Below, in pieces: positions 37,045 to 46,791 of a stretch of DNA of 64,000 nt. Position numbers and translations under genes: made by a program. The DNA is taken from positions 1 through 64,000 of the forward strand of contig JAHBUC010000007.1 in NCBI GenBank assembly GCA_019638275.1, in the 5' to 3' direction. The stretch comes from Cyclobacteriaceae bacterium. GTDB taxonomy: Bacteria; Bacteroidota; Bacteroidia; Cytophagales; Cyclobacteriaceae. Under the pieces are notes generated by a model, which had not been told where the DNA came from, made no database searches, and saw nothing but the letters and a program-made list of their open reading frames with translations. Position 1 is the stretch's first letter, and each line of letters begins with the position of its first letter.

Positions 37045-38037
37045 TTAATTTCTCATGATCAGGTAGTAGGTATACCCGATGTACATCAGCAGAAAAATGA
37101 AGGCTTCCCAGCGGTCTACTTTATTCCGTTTAAGGGTAAACATGGCCAGCAACAGGGCCAGGGTGCCAATGCCCAGTACGTACAGGTCGGTGTTCAGTAC
37201 CGCATGTTCAAGGTGTGTTTCGTGCTGATGGGCCGGGTATTCAATGGGGCTGATAATACCGTTTATAGATAGAATCAGGAATATGTTAAAGATGTTGGAG
37301 CCCACCACATTACCGATAGCGATGTCGGTTTGTCTTTTTAAAGCAGCCACTACTGTTGTAGCCAGTTCGGGTAATGAAGTGCCAACCGCCAGTATGGTAA
37401 GGCCAATTAACTTTTCACTCAAACCAAAGTGTTGTGCAATGCCCACAGCATTTTCAGTAACCAGGTACCCGCCACCAATCAACATGGCAATACCGCCAAT
37501 GACCATAATTATTGAAATTCCGGTTTTGTATTGCTTTATCGATTCTGCTTCAGTGTCGTCTGTTTTGGTTTTTAATGAGCGGTAGATGTACACCAGAAAA
37601 ACTAAAAAACCAGAGAACAGGATGAGGGCATCTACACGACTCAGGAAGTTGCTGGATTCACCCCGAACCACCTGATCGTTTACCAACAACCACACGATAA
37701 AAATTCCTGATAATGAAAAGGGCACTTCATACTTTACCGATGATTTTTGAACAACCAATGGATAGATAAGTCCTGTTACGCCCAGAATAAACAACAGGTT
37801 AAACATGTTGCTGCCGATGATGTTTCCGAAAATAGCTTCGTTTCTACCGGCCGTTGAGTTGATGATGTTCACCGTCATTTCAGGGGCAGAGGTGCCAAAG
37901 GCAACTACGGTTAACCCGATTACCAGGGTTGAAACATTATACCGTTTGGCAAGCGATGATGCTCCTGCAACCATAAAGTCAGCGCCCTTAATCAGGATGG
38001 CGAAACCACAAACAAGTAGGAGGAGATTCAGGAACAT
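37045..38037 (-). CDS. CaCA-family calcium/sodium (or proton) antiporter, paralogue
   Basis: 330 residues, same plan as the next gene downstream: VAFGTSAPEMTVNIINST near 45 and AVGTSLPELATTVVAAL near 210, with IAIGNVVGSNIFNIFLIL. The middle cytosolic loop differs (KTKTDDTEAESIKQYK), so this is an older tandem duplication. It starts 27 bp after the stop of corA, which suggests a cation-handling transcript corA-CaCA-CaCA. Confidence 0.92.
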   Translation of the reverse strand: MFLNLLLLVCGFAILIKGADFMVAGASSLAKRYNVSTLVIGLTVVAFGTSAPEMTVNIINSTAGRNEAIFGNIIGSNMFNLLFILGVTGLIYPLVVQKSSVKYEVPFSLSGIFIVWLLVNDQVVRGESSNFLSRVDALILFSGFLVFLVYIYRSLKTKTDDTEAESIKQYKTGISIIMVIGGIAMLIGGGYLVTENAVGIAQHFGLSEKLIGLTILAVGTSLPELATTVVAALKRQTDIAIGNVVGSNIFNIFLILSINGIISPIEYPAHQHETHLEHAVLNTDLYVLGIGTLALLLAMFTLKRNKVDRWEAFIFLLMYIGYTYYLIMRN

Positions 38038-38064
38038 GGATAGGGAAATTTGTAAGCGGCTAAG

Positions 38065-39108
38065 TTAAAACCATTTTTTAAACCGGAAATACACCAACAT
38101 GCCTATGGCCAGCACCAGCATGATCGCCCAAATAAGCGGGTAACCGTAGGTCCACTCCAGTTCGGGGAAATGCCTGAAGTTCATCCCATACACGCCCACG
38201 ATAAACGTAAGGGGAATGAAGATGGTGGAAATGATGGTTAGTACTTTGATAACCTTGTTCAATTGGTTGTTTTGTGTATTGATGTGAATATCCATCAGGC
38301 TTGAGGTAAGATCTTTGTAGGTATCAAGCGAATCGAGCAAGTGTACCACGTGATCATACACATCATCAAAATAGCGCAGATTCTCTTCTTCGATAAAATC
38401 ACTTTTATCCTTCACCAATTTTGAAAGTGCATCGCGCAACGGATAAACGGCTTTGCGCAAAAAGATGAGCTCCTTTTTTAATTTTTGGATGCGCTGAAAG
38501 GTATGCTCCGATTGGTTTTCACTGAGGTTCTCTTCTATTTCTTCGATCTGGTTGCCAATCGCGTCCAATACATTGTAATAGTTATCAACAATGATGTCAA
38601 TAAGCCGGTATAACAGGTAATCGACTTTCTTCTTGCGCACACGGCCTTGATCCAATCGGATTCGTTCACGAAAGAAGTCAAATAAGTCGCCTTCTTTTTC
38701 CTGAAACGAAATCAGGTAATGACTGCCCAACACAAAACTGATTTGTTCGTATTCGATGTTTTCACCATTGATGCTGTACAGCATTTTTAAGGTGAAGTAT
38801 AGGCAGTCGTCATATTCTTCAGTTTTGGGGCGCTGATCGTTCAGTACATCGTCAATCAGCAAGGCATGAAGATTAAAATGTGCCTGGAGTTTTTCCGTTA
38901 TGTCGGTGTCAAACAGCCCATCTACATTAACCCAGTTAATCCGATCGGGATTGATTTTTTTGAGCAGTTCTTCCAATGCTACGCCATCAGCTCTTTCGTA
39001 ATGCTCCCGATCATAACAGATTAATTCAAGGATTACCGAGGGTGTTGCTTGTGCTGGCTGGTCGGAAGTATGCGACATTTTTTCTGGACTGGCGGTTAGG
39101 CCTTCCAA
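38065..39108 (-). CDS. corA: CorA-type magnesium/cobalt transporter
   Basis: 347 residues. Cytosolic domain to about 280, long stalk helix, and two C-terminal TMs. The family signature GMN is present in VGVYGMNFRHFPELEW at about residues 306-321, with the acidic periplasmic loop just after, and the protein ends in the basic tail FRFKKWF. A Mg2+/Co2+/Ni2+ channel of the inner membrane. Divergent from the polyprenyl synthase gene across 86 bp. Confidence 0.95.
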   Translation of the reverse strand: MEGLTASPEKMSHTSDQPAQATPSVILELICYDREHYERADGVALEELLKKINPDRINWVNVDGLFDTDITEKLQAHFNLHALLIDDVLNDQRPKTEEYDDCLYFTLKMLYSINGENIEYEQISFVLGSHYLISFQEKEGDLFDFFRERIRLDQGRVRKKKVDYLLYRLIDIIVDNYYNVLDAIGNQIEEIEENLSENQSEHTFQRIQKLKKELIFLRKAVYPLRDALSKLVKDKSDFIEEENLRYFDDVYDHVVHLLDSLDTYKDLTSSLMDIHINTQNNQLNKVIKVLTIISTIFIPLTFIVGVYGMNFRHFPELEWTYGYPLIWAIMLVLAIGMLVYFRFKKWF

Positions 39109-39194
39109 TATAGTATGCGAAAGGGGAATTTTTACTTCGAAAGCCCGTAAATCCTATTTTGAAAGCCCTTTTGGGCATTGTATTATTGTGCCGC

Positions 39195-40169
39195 ATGACA
39201 CTAAAGCTGGAGGATATTAAGGCGCCCATCGCTCGCGAAATGGACGAATTCGAGCAGAAGTTCAGGGACTCCATGAAAACCCGTGTTATGTTGCTGGATC
39301 GCATCATGAATTACATCGTGAAGCGTAAGGGAAAGCAAATGCGGCCCATGTTTGTGTTTCTCAGCGCTGGAACGTGCGGCCTGATTAATGACTCAACATA
39401 CAGGGGGGCTGCCCTGATTGAACTGCTGCATACAGCAACCCTGGTTCATGACGATGTAGTGGATGATGCCAATTACAGGCGCGGTTTTTTCTCCATCAAC
39501 GCGTTGTGGAAAAACAAAGTAGCCGTACTGGTAGGCGACTTTCTGCTATCAAAGGGATTGTTGCTCTCGGTGGAGAATAAAGACTTTCACTTGCTGAACA
39601 TTGTATCGAATGCCGTGCGAGAAATGAGCGAAGGGGAGTTGATGCAAATGGAGAAAGCCAGGCGGTTGGACATAACCGAAGATATCTATTACCAGATCAT
39701 CAGGCAGAAAACGGCATCGCTTATTGCTTCTTGCTGTGCCGTTGGTGCAAGCTCCGTCAGCGCAACGGACGAGGTGGTTCAGACCATGCGTTTGTTTGGC
39801 GAAAAGATTGGCATGGCCTTTCAAATCAAAGATGATTTGTTCGATTACGGTGAGGCTGAAATCGGTAAGCCGTTGGGTATTGATATAAAAGAGAAGAAGA
39901 TGACGCTTCCGCTAATTTACGCATTATCAAAAGCGGATTGGTGGGAGAAAAGAAAAATTATCAGCATTGTCCGCAACGAAAGCGAGAAACCAAAAAAGGT
40001 AAATGAGGTTATTGCGTTTGTCAAAAAATCGGGTGGCATTGAGTATGCCAACGCAGTAATGGAGAAATACCACCAGGAAGCGTTGCAACTTCTTGGCATC
40101 TTCCCGGAATCTGATTACAAGAAATCACTGATTCAATTGGTTCAGTTTACGATTGAGCGGAGTAAGTGA
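39195..40169 (+). CDS. Long-chain trans-polyprenyl diphosphate synthase (octaprenyl-type)
   Basis: 324 residues from the ATG at 39195; an upstream in-frame start would overlap the promoter. First aspartate-rich motif LVHDDVVDDANYRRG at about 78-92 and second motif FQIKDDLFDYGE at about 213-224, with GKQMRPMFVFL marking the IPP-binding part. It makes the isoprenoid side chain of menaquinone (length not deducible). In Bacteroidota the menaquinone tail supports NDH-2 and the rest of the chain. Confidence 0.92.
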   Translation: MTLKLEDIKAPIAREMDEFEQKFRDSMKTRVMLLDRIMNYIVKRKGKQMRPMFVFLSAGTCGLINDSTYRGAALIELLHTATLVHDDVVDDANYRRGFFSINALWKNKVAVLVGDFLLSKGLLLSVENKDFHLLNIVSNAVREMSEGELMQMEKARRLDITEDIYYQIIRQKTASLIASCCAVGASSVSATDEVVQTMRLFGEKIGMAFQIKDDLFDYGEAEIGKPLGIDIKEKKMTLPLIYALSKADWWEKRKIISIVRNESEKPKKVNEVIAFVKKSGGIEYANAVMEKYHQEALQLLGIFPESDYKKSLIQLVQFTIERSK

Positions 40170-40208
40170 TGTCGAAGCATGTCGTGTCGCAATGATATAA
40201 AATGAAGA

Positions 40209-40226
40209 ACCCTGCCGTAGCAGGGT
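40209..40226. terminator. Short hairpin between convergent genes
   Basis: ACCCTGC-CGTA-GCAGGGT forms a 7-bp stem with a tetraloop between the stops at 40169 (plus) and 40260 (minus). On the minus strand it is followed by TTCTTCATTTT, a weak T-rich tract, so it fits best as terminator of the 40260-40727 gene. Confidence 0.55.
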
Positions 40227-40259
40227 CCCTCGGATCTATAACCTAAACCTATTCAGGTC

Positions 40260-40727
40260 TCACAAAGCAGGAACGCGGTTCCTCCCCGCCTCCAGCACCG
40301 CGTAATCTTTCCATTCGCGATAGCTGTCCGGGTCAAGGGTTTCAATAGCTGGTCCGGTTCCTTGGGGTATAAAATTTCCTTCGTTGCTCCACCACTGTTT
40401 CGCCAGTTCTTTGGCTTCACTTTTATCTATTTCAAATAAGTTGATGCAGGAGTCAGAAACAATCCACGGCTTTTCAATGCTGCTGTATTTTTCAAAAATC
40501 AGGTTGCGCATTTGTGTGCCATTAGGCTGGTTGTTGAAATGCGAAACCGTGTACGACATGGTTTCAGGTTCTGTCATGATCATGTCCCAATATTTCTTTG
40601 AGGCCACTACCTGCGAGGTAGTTAACAGGTAGCCAAAGCCATTTTCAATGGCCTCGCGTGTAATCGGGCAACGGGCTTTCAGCTCTTTTTTAGGGGATTT
40701 GCCCAGGAGTTTGTTGAAGAATGTCAT
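40260..40727 (-). CDS. Hypothetical cytoplasmic protein
   Basis: 155 residues, no signal peptide. It opens with MTFFNKLLGKSPKKELKARCPITREAI and is hydrophilic with several Trp (KYWDMIM, AKQWWSNEG, YREWKDY). No family recognised. Lies alone between the polyprenyl synthase and a thioredoxin-like gene, with its own hairpin terminator. Confidence 0.7.
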   Translation of the reverse strand: MTFFNKLLGKSPKKELKARCPITREAIENGFGYLLTTSQVVASKKYWDMIMTEPETMSYTVSHFNNQPNGTQMRNLIFEKYSSIEKPWIVSDSCINLFEIDKSEAKELAKQWWSNEGNFIPQGTGPAIETLDPDSYREWKDYAVLEAGRNRVPAL

Positions 40728-40821
40728 GATTTTTTTGTCCTGTTTGTACTATAGATACTCCGATACCCCGGAATAGTTGCATATAGGACGCAAAAAATCC
40801 AAAAAAGTTACAAATGGTGCT

Positions 40822-42285
40822 TCAGGGTGATGATTTGCCTGCTTGTTGTTGCTTCTGAAAGCGTTCATAATTGGTAAGGAAGTTCTCCAGCCGATCGGCA
40901 GGGATCTTCTTCCCGATAATTTTCTTCTTCTCATCCAGAATGTAAAGGGTAGGCGTGGTCATGGCATCGTACAAATCGTGGTATGAACCTACGTAGGTGC
41001 GCGGTCCGTTCACCGTAATCCATTTCATGTTCATGGTTTTGATGTAGTCCTTCATCTTTTGCATGGAGGTATCGGCACTTACAGCAAACACTTCAACATC
41101 AAACTTCGCTTTGTTTTTTGCATAGAAGTCAACCAGCTTCGGAGTTTCAGTCTTGCAGGCTCCGCAATCCGGATCGAAGAAGTAAACAAGGGTGTACTTG
41201 TTCTTGATTTTGTACAATTCTTTTGGTTGAAGCGCTGCATCTTGCATGATGAGGTTAGGTGCAGTTTTTCCGATCAGGCTTTTGCGCAAACGATCTGCAT
41301 GGTCTTTCAGATTTTTCTTCAGCTTGTCGTTGGCCCAGAAATTCATTTCACCGGAAGCGAAATACGTGTCATTTAAATACACGAATATTTCATCCAAACC
41401 CATAAACTCGGGAGTCTGGTATTTCATTACGAGTGTCCATACCAGGTATTTGTACGTCTCCTGATTTTTCCTGGCTTTTGCGATCATCGGTTCAATCGCT
41501 TTCCTAATAGAATCGGCTTGCGGTGAAAAAAGCTTGTCGAGGTATTCGTTTACTTTCTGACTATAGATGGGTTGCGGCAAACGAATCAATGCATCGTCAC
41601 TCAAGTCGAAGTAATCAAAAAAATGTTCACGGTAATACCGCAGTTGAAAGGTAGAATCGATTGTTCCATCAGCGCGTTTTGGCGGCTCGGGTATGTCAAT
41701 GCGCTTGGTACTTTTTAATAAGCGGGCCGTCATGGTTTTCGGGTGGGCTTGGATCAGTTCGTTCTGATAGGCCATCACCTTATCGTTTACTTTACCGAAG
41801 GATTCGCGCGCAGCTTTTTTCTGATTCTCATCTTTCAAGGTACTGTCCTGAAGAATCTTAATAAACGGATCGGCTTCTTTGCCACGCTCCATGTTGAACC
41901 GTAGGTTTTCAAAAAACAACCGGTTGTCATCATCATTTTTCACCACCATGTTTTTAACATAGTCATCGGTTGATGTTTCAAGTGTGAAGTGTTGGTTGTT
42001 TCCTACTACAAGATCAAACAGGCGTATTTTATCCAAAACCAAAAAGTATACACCCTGTGGCAGCGCCTGGGCCTTCTTGAATTTGAATTGCCCGGAAGCA
42101 TTCACCCTGGCCGTATCACGCACATAGGTGCTTTCCGCGTAATAATATCCCAGATATACCGTTGTGTCTTTCAGTCCGTTAACCTTGAAGTTTAGCTCAT
42201 AACCCGGCTTTTGCTGGGCCATACTCATGATCGAGGTATATAATAATATAAGGAGTGTACTAATCTGTATGCGCATAACCTTCAT
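40822..42285 (-). CDS. Secreted thioredoxin-like protein with DUF4369/DUF5106-type domains
   Basis: 487 residues from the ATG at 42285 (MKVMRIQISTLLIL); the next ATG, three codons on, is also possible. Signal peptide, DUF4369-like beta domain (about 25-110), helical middle (DUF5106-like, 130-320) and a thioredoxin fold (about 325-475) with the active site CGAC in FFDPDCGACKTETPK. A cis-Pro is seen in TTPTLYILD. Periplasmic thiol-disulphide chemistry is likely. The paralogue at 15797-17062 has WCGPC. Confidence 0.85.
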   Translation of the reverse strand: MKVMRIQISTLLILLYTSIMSMAQQKPGYELNFKVNGLKDTTVYLGYYYAESTYVRDTARVNASGQFKFKKAQALPQGVYFLVLDKIRLFDLVVGNNQHFTLETSTDDYVKNMVVKNDDDNRLFFENLRFNMERGKEADPFIKILQDSTLKDENQKKAARESFGKVNDKVMAYQNELIQAHPKTMTARLLKSTKRIDIPEPPKRADGTIDSTFQLRYYREHFFDYFDLSDDALIRLPQPIYSQKVNEYLDKLFSPQADSIRKAIEPMIAKARKNQETYKYLVWTLVMKYQTPEFMGLDEIFVYLNDTYFASGEMNFWANDKLKKNLKDHADRLRKSLIGKTAPNLIMQDAALQPKELYKIKNKYTLVYFFDPDCGACKTETPKLVDFYAKNKAKFDVEVFAVSADTSMQKMKDYIKTMNMKWITVNGPRTYVGSYHDLYDAMTTPTLYILDEKKKIIGKKIPADRLENFLTNYERFQKQQQAGKSSP

Positions 42286-42407
42286 TTTCAGCATTCAATA
42301 TTATTACTATTTCGGCTTTGAGGCAATTTGTATGCCGATAACCTTCATTCGCTGCGGGTGGTTCCCGTAACCCCCGTTAAGTGTCAACATGCATTCATTG
42401 CACCGTT

Positions 42408-42423
42408 TATTTTTATAGTTTTG
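42408..42423 (+). promoter_or_regulatory. Bacteroidota-type promoter candidate for gldA
   Basis: A TAGTTTTG box (TAnnTTTG) at 42416-42423 lies 14 bp before the ATG of gldA, with ATTG about 15 bases upstream of it. The spacer is shorter than the usual 19-21 bases and the leader would be very short, so this is a candidate only. Confidence 0.4.
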
Positions 42424-42437
42424 TGCCCCGTCAAACT

Positions 42438-43364
42438 ATGTCGTTAACCGTTCAACACCTTACCCGATTTTACGGACAGCAACGCGCTGTGGATAACGTA
42501 TCGTTCTCGGTACGCGAAGGTGAGATTGTCGGGTTTCTCGGTCCCAATGGTGCGGGTAAATCCACCACCATGAAAATTGCCACTACGTATTTGCCACCTT
42601 CGGAAGGTACGGTGCGGGTAGGAGAGTGGGATGTTCAGGAAAATCCGATGCAGGTGAAACGCATCATCGGGTATTTGCCAGAGCACAATCCATTGTACCG
42701 CGATATGTATGTGCACGAATACCTGCGTTTCATCGGCAGTTTGTATGGGTTGCGGGGCCAGACGTTGAAGCATCGCGTGAATACTATGGTTGAGCAGTGT
42801 GGACTTACCCAGGAGCAGCACAAAAAAATTGACATGCTCTCGAAAGGCTATCGCCAGCGTGTTGGCCTGGCACAGGCGCTAATCCATGATCCACAGGTGT
42901 TGATTCTGGATGAACCGACTACGGGCCTCGACCCGAATCAATTGGTGGAGATCAGAAAGCTTATCAAAGAAGTAAGCAAAAACAAAACGGTTATTTTTTC
43001 TACGCACATCATGCAGGAAGTACAGGCCCTGTGCGACCGTGTGATTGTAATAAATAAGGGAAGGGTAGTGGCCGATGATTTATTGCAAAACCTGGTGCGT
43101 GGCGGAGCAGACGCTATAGTTATTCAGGTTGAATTTGACCGCGCTGTGCCGGTTGATGACTTGCGCGCACTAACGGGTGTGGCCAATGTTGAAGTGATGA
43201 GTGACACCCTGTTTCGGATAACATCTGAACAAGCGAAAGACGTTCGACCTGAAATTTTTAAATATGCTTCCGAGAAATCGGTTTCGTTAATCGGACTCAA
43301 GCAGGAAGAAAATTCCCTTGAGCATGTTTTCAGACTTTTAACTTTACCTCCCTCGGAAACATGA
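42438..43364 (+). CDS. gldA: GldA, ATPase of the gliding-motility ABC transporter
   Basis: 308 residues from the ATG at 42438; 19 upstream codons lack family similarity. Walker A GPNGAGKST at 35-43, signature LSKGYRQRVGLAQAL near 135, Walker B VLILDEPTTGLDP near 155, and a GldA-type C-terminal part ending in the LEHVFRLLTL segment. With GldF and GldG it forms the ABC transporter required for gliding in Flavobacterium, although other gliders lack it. Its stop overlaps the GldF start (ATGA at 43361-43364), so the two are translated together. Confidence 0.93.
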   Translation: MSLTVQHLTRFYGQQRAVDNVSFSVREGEIVGFLGPNGAGKSTTMKIATTYLPPSEGTVRVGEWDVQENPMQVKRIIGYLPEHNPLYRDMYVHEYLRFIGSLYGLRGQTLKHRVNTMVEQCGLTQEQHKKIDMLSKGYRQRVGLAQALIHDPQVLILDEPTTGLDPNQLVEIRKLIKEVSKNKTVIFSTHIMQEVQALCDRVIVINKGRVVADDLLQNLVRGGADAIVIQVEFDRAVPVDDLRALTGVANVEVMSDTLFRITSEQAKDVRPEIFKYASEKSVSLIGLKQEENSLEHVFRLLTLPPSET

Positions 43365-44089
43365 TCAGCATCTTATCACGTGAGTTTAACGGATTTCTGA
43401 ATTCACTGATTGCCTATATGGTAATTGGAGTGTTCCTCACAGCCATTGGGTTGTTGATGTGGGTGTTTCCGGAAACTTCAGTGCTGGAGTATGGCTATGC
43501 CGATATGGACACGCTGTTTTCGCTTGCTCCGTATGTGTACATTTTCCTGATTCCCGCCATCACCATGAAAAGCTTTGCGGAAGAAAAGCGTGGCGGTACC
43601 ATGGAGTTGCTGTTAACACGACCGCTCTCCGATTGGGATATCATCCTCGGAAAGTATCTGGCTTCCTTCTTGTTGGTTGTATTCTCTATTCTGCCAACAC
43701 TGGTGTATTATTTCTCCGTTCGTGCGTTGGGCGATCCGGTGGGTAATGTTGATACGTCAGGTGTGATTGGTTCATACATCGGGTTGATTTTATTGGGTGG
43801 TGTGTTTTGTTCGGTAGGGATTTTTGCTTCTTCCATCACACCCAATCAAATCGTGGCTTTTATTGTTGCCGCATTTTTGAGCTTCCTGTTGTTTTCGGGG
43901 TTTGATTCGCTCTCGGCTTTGAATACCTGGTCGGCCTGGGTGTTGGTGATCAAGCAGTTCGGTATTCTGTACCACTATGAATCCCTTGGCAAAGGACTGA
44001 TTGATAGCCGTGATTTGATTTATTTCTTCAGCGTGGCCTTTTTGTTTTTGTTGCTAACCAAAACGGTAATCGGTTCACGGTCATGGTAA
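43361..44089 (+). CDS. gldF: GldF, membrane subunit of the gliding-motility ABC transporter
   Basis: 242 residues with six TMs, an ABC-2-type permease. Family features: ISILSREFNGFLNSLIAYMV at the start, VYIFLIPAITMKSFAEEKRGGTMELLLTRPLSDWDII at about 60-100. It overlaps GldA by four bases and GldG by seven. Confidence 0.92.
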   Translation: MISILSREFNGFLNSLIAYMVIGVFLTAIGLLMWVFPETSVLEYGYADMDTLFSLAPYVYIFLIPAITMKSFAEEKRGGTMELLLTRPLSDWDIILGKYLASFLLVVFSILPTLVYYFSVRALGDPVGNVDTSGVIGSYIGLILLGGVFCSVGIFASSITPNQIVAFIVAAFLSFLLFSGFDSLSALNTWSAWVLVIKQFGILYHYESLGKGLIDSRDLIYFFSVAFLFLLLTKTVIGSRSW

Positions 44090-45765
44090 TGAAAAGCAAA
44101 AAAACAGGCGACTTTCTATTGCTGGCCAACGGCCTTGTGTTAGTTATTTTACTAAACCTTATTGCTGTTGATTATTTTTTCCGGATTGATCTTACCGAAG
44201 AGAAGCGTTACTCCATAAAGCCTCAGACACAACAATTATTAAGAGACCTTAGCGATGATATTTATGTTGAGGTTTACCTCGAAGGTGAATTGAATGCCGA
44301 ATTCAGGCGACTGCGGAATGCCATTCGCGAAGTACTGGACGAGTTTCGCATTTATTCTGGTAATAGAGTAAAGATCTCATTTGTCGATCCGACTACGGCC
44401 ATCAGTCAGAAGGCCCGTAATGAATTTATTCAAGACCTGGCCTCAAAAGGTGTGCAGCCTACCCGTGTGGTGGAACAAAAAGATGGACAGACTTCAGAGA
44501 AATTGATTTTTCCGGGGGCTGTTATTGCTTATGGCGGAATGGAAGTTGGTGTAACGGTACTGAAGGGAAATAAAGCACGAACGCCTGCTGAAGAGATCAA
44601 CCAATCGATAGAAGGACTCGAATACGAATTTGCCAATGCTATTTATAAACTTACCAATGTTGATCGGAAGCGGATTGGCTTTATTCACGGCCATGGTGAA
44701 TTGGATAGCTTGTTTATCGCAAGTTTTAACAATGCGCTGTTGGATGTTTATGATGTGTATAAGGTGAACCTGAAACGCAAGCAAGCGCTAACCGATTATG
44801 ACGCCTTAATCATAGCAAAACCTACTCAGCCTTTTTCTGAGCAAGACAAGTACAAACTCGACCAGTATATAATGAGTGGTGGTCGTGCCTTGTTTTTGCT
44901 GGACAGGCTTGAGGCTTCCATGGACAGTGCTTCACGTGAAGATTACTTTGCATTCCCTTACCAATTGCGCCTCGATGATTTACTGTTCAAATACGGTATT
45001 CGCATCAATGCCGATTTGGTTCAGGATCGCAATGCAGGTTTATATCCGGTTGTAACCGGCCAGCAAGGGGGTAAGGCGCAAATGCAACTAATGGATTGGC
45101 CTTTCTTTCCGTTGATTAACCGATATGCCGATCATCCCGTCACCCGCAACCTGGATGCTGTGATGATGAAGTTTGCAAGCAGTATGGATACCGTTAAAGC
45201 AGTTGGTATCACCAAAACACCACTGGCTTTTACATCGGAATTCTCCAGGCGCGTTAACGCACCGGTGCCGGCAAGTATCAATGAAATCAGAAGAAACGTG
45301 AAGCCGGAATCTTTTTCATCCGGAAATATTCCGGTTGCTTATTTGCTGGAAGGTAAGTTTACGTCTCTATATAAGAATCGTTTTTTGCCGGAAGGTGTCA
45401 GTCAGGAAAATTTTAAACCTGACGGAGAGGAAACCAAGCTTGTTGTGGTATCTGATGGCGACATGGCCCGAAACGATGTGAATCCGAGAACCGGAAATCC
45501 GCAGCAGCTTGGATTGGATCCGTTTACCAATTACACATTTGCCAACGAAGAATTTTTGTTGAATGCAGTAGCCTATTTGGCTGATGAGAATGGCTTGATA
45601 AAGACGCGATCAAAGGAAGTTAAAATCAGGCCGTTTAATAAAGAGAAGCTTCGGGTGGAGAAGACCAAGTGGCAACTCATTAACCTGGTATTACCTGTAG
45701 TGTGTTTGATTTTATACGGATTAGTTTCAGCATACCTGAGAAAAAGAAAATACAGTAAGGCATGA
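44083..45765 (+). CDS. gldG: GldG, auxiliary component of the gliding-motility ABC transporter
   Basis: 560 residues. N-terminal TM (about 12-33), a long periplasmic ABC-type auxiliary domain with the opening RIDLTEEKRYSIKPQTQQLL, and a C-terminal TM (about 535-555). The GldG family matches throughout (SEKLIFPGAVIAYGGMEVGVTVLKG, IGFIHGHGELD). Its stop overlaps the next gene by four bases. Confidence 0.92.
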   Translation: MVMKSKKTGDFLLLANGLVLVILLNLIAVDYFFRIDLTEEKRYSIKPQTQQLLRDLSDDIYVEVYLEGELNAEFRRLRNAIREVLDEFRIYSGNRVKISFVDPTTAISQKARNEFIQDLASKGVQPTRVVEQKDGQTSEKLIFPGAVIAYGGMEVGVTVLKGNKARTPAEEINQSIEGLEYEFANAIYKLTNVDRKRIGFIHGHGELDSLFIASFNNALLDVYDVYKVNLKRKQALTDYDALIIAKPTQPFSEQDKYKLDQYIMSGGRALFLLDRLEASMDSASREDYFAFPYQLRLDDLLFKYGIRINADLVQDRNAGLYPVVTGQQGGKAQMQLMDWPFFPLINRYADHPVTRNLDAVMMKFASSMDTVKAVGITKTPLAFTSEFSRRVNAPVPASINEIRRNVKPESFSSGNIPVAYLLEGKFTSLYKNRFLPEGVSQENFKPDGEETKLVVVSDGDMARNDVNPRTGNPQQLGLDPFTNYTFANEEFLLNAVAYLADENGLIKTRSKEVKIRPFNKEKLRVEKTKWQLINLVLPVVCLILYGLVSAYLRKRKYSKA

Positions 45766-46697
45766 GCGGTGCAGAAAATAGAAACCGGAATTTATTGATC
45801 TCACTTGTCGTGCTAAGTGTGGTCACGTTTGCCTGGTATTGGTACGCTCAGCGCGATCGTTCGGTTGTGAATAAGGCGTTGTTCCGGGTTGATCGATTGG
45901 ATGAGGTCGATCAGGTTGTACTGGAGCGCGAATCAGATCAGGTTGTGTTGAAATTTGATGGTGCCCGTTGGCTGGTGAATAATGAAGTGGCCGATCGTAA
46001 TCTCATTGATGTATTGTTTGCTACGCTTCAGCAAGCACAGCCGATTCGACCGCTTGCTCAGTCGCAACAAGATTCGGTTAAACAGAAACTGCAGGCTGAA
46101 GCTGTTCAGGTTCATGTGATGACTGGTGAGGAAGTATTGAAGTCTTTTGTAGCCGGAGGAAACGCCCGCAAAACGCAGGCTTATTTTTTTCTGCCGGATG
46201 AAGACGTTTACCTGGTGGCCATACCGGGTTATCGCGTTTATGTTTCCGGGATTTTTGAATTGGATATAAATGGCTGGAAGGACAAGCATGTTTTTCAGAT
46301 CAACTGGCGCAATTTTCAAAGTCTGACCGCCAGCTTTCCCCGATCACCAACCGATGATTTTAAGGTAAGCTTTAAAGATGGTTTTTTTAACGTAGAAGAA
46401 TTACCGGCAACGGATACTACACGCTTAAATGACTACCTGGATGCAGTGTCATTTTTAACAGTTGATTCATACGTTGCAAACGATGCCTTTCGCGACAGCC
46501 TGCGTTCGGCACAACCTGCGCTAACCATTTCGTTGCGCGATGTGGCAAACCGGTCGTTTGTGCTCAGCCTGTACCCCGATCCGCGCGATCCATCAAAAAT
46601 TGCGGGCATAATTGACAGCGCCCAGCTGGCCTGGTTCGATCGCAGGCTGTTGGAGGGGATCCTGAAAACACGCAGTCATTTGGCACCCCAAAAGTGA
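45762..46697 (+). CDS. DUF4340-domain membrane protein, last gene of the gld operon
   Basis: 311 residues. One N-terminal TM (about 10-28), then a periplasmic part with the DUF4340 pattern (VDQVVLERESDQVVLKFDGARWLVNNEVADRNLIDVL). It follows gldG by ATGA overlap, a linkage I know from other Bacteroidota, so it probably acts with the Gld transporter. Function unknown. Confidence 0.85.
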   Translation: MSGAENRNRNLLISLVVLSVVTFAWYWYAQRDRSVVNKALFRVDRLDEVDQVVLERESDQVVLKFDGARWLVNNEVADRNLIDVLFATLQQAQPIRPLAQSQQDSVKQKLQAEAVQVHVMTGEEVLKSFVAGGNARKTQAYFFLPDEDVYLVAIPGYRVYVSGIFELDINGWKDKHVFQINWRNFQSLTASFPRSPTDDFKVSFKDGFFNVEELPATDTTRLNDYLDAVSFLTVDSYVANDAFRDSLRSAQPALTISLRDVANRSFVLSLYPDPRDPSKIAGIIDSAQLAWFDRRLLEGILKTRSHLAPQK

Positions 46698-46791
46698 GGT
46701 TACTGGCGCAAAAAGTGAATTTTAGCGCGTTTCCAAAATTGTCTTTTCTTTATAACTTTACCGCGTTTAATACTAAATCAACAACCACGAA

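Noticed and set aside
39159-39195. Upstream start of the polyprenyl synthase (MKALLGIVLL...)
   Set aside because: The extra residues look like read-through of the promoter region and are not part of the enzyme family; the ATG at 39195 begins family similarity.
42438-44089. GldA as the ATPase for the FtsX permeases
   Set aside because: GldA is translationally coupled to GldF and matches the Gld family throughout; it has no link to the permease operon.
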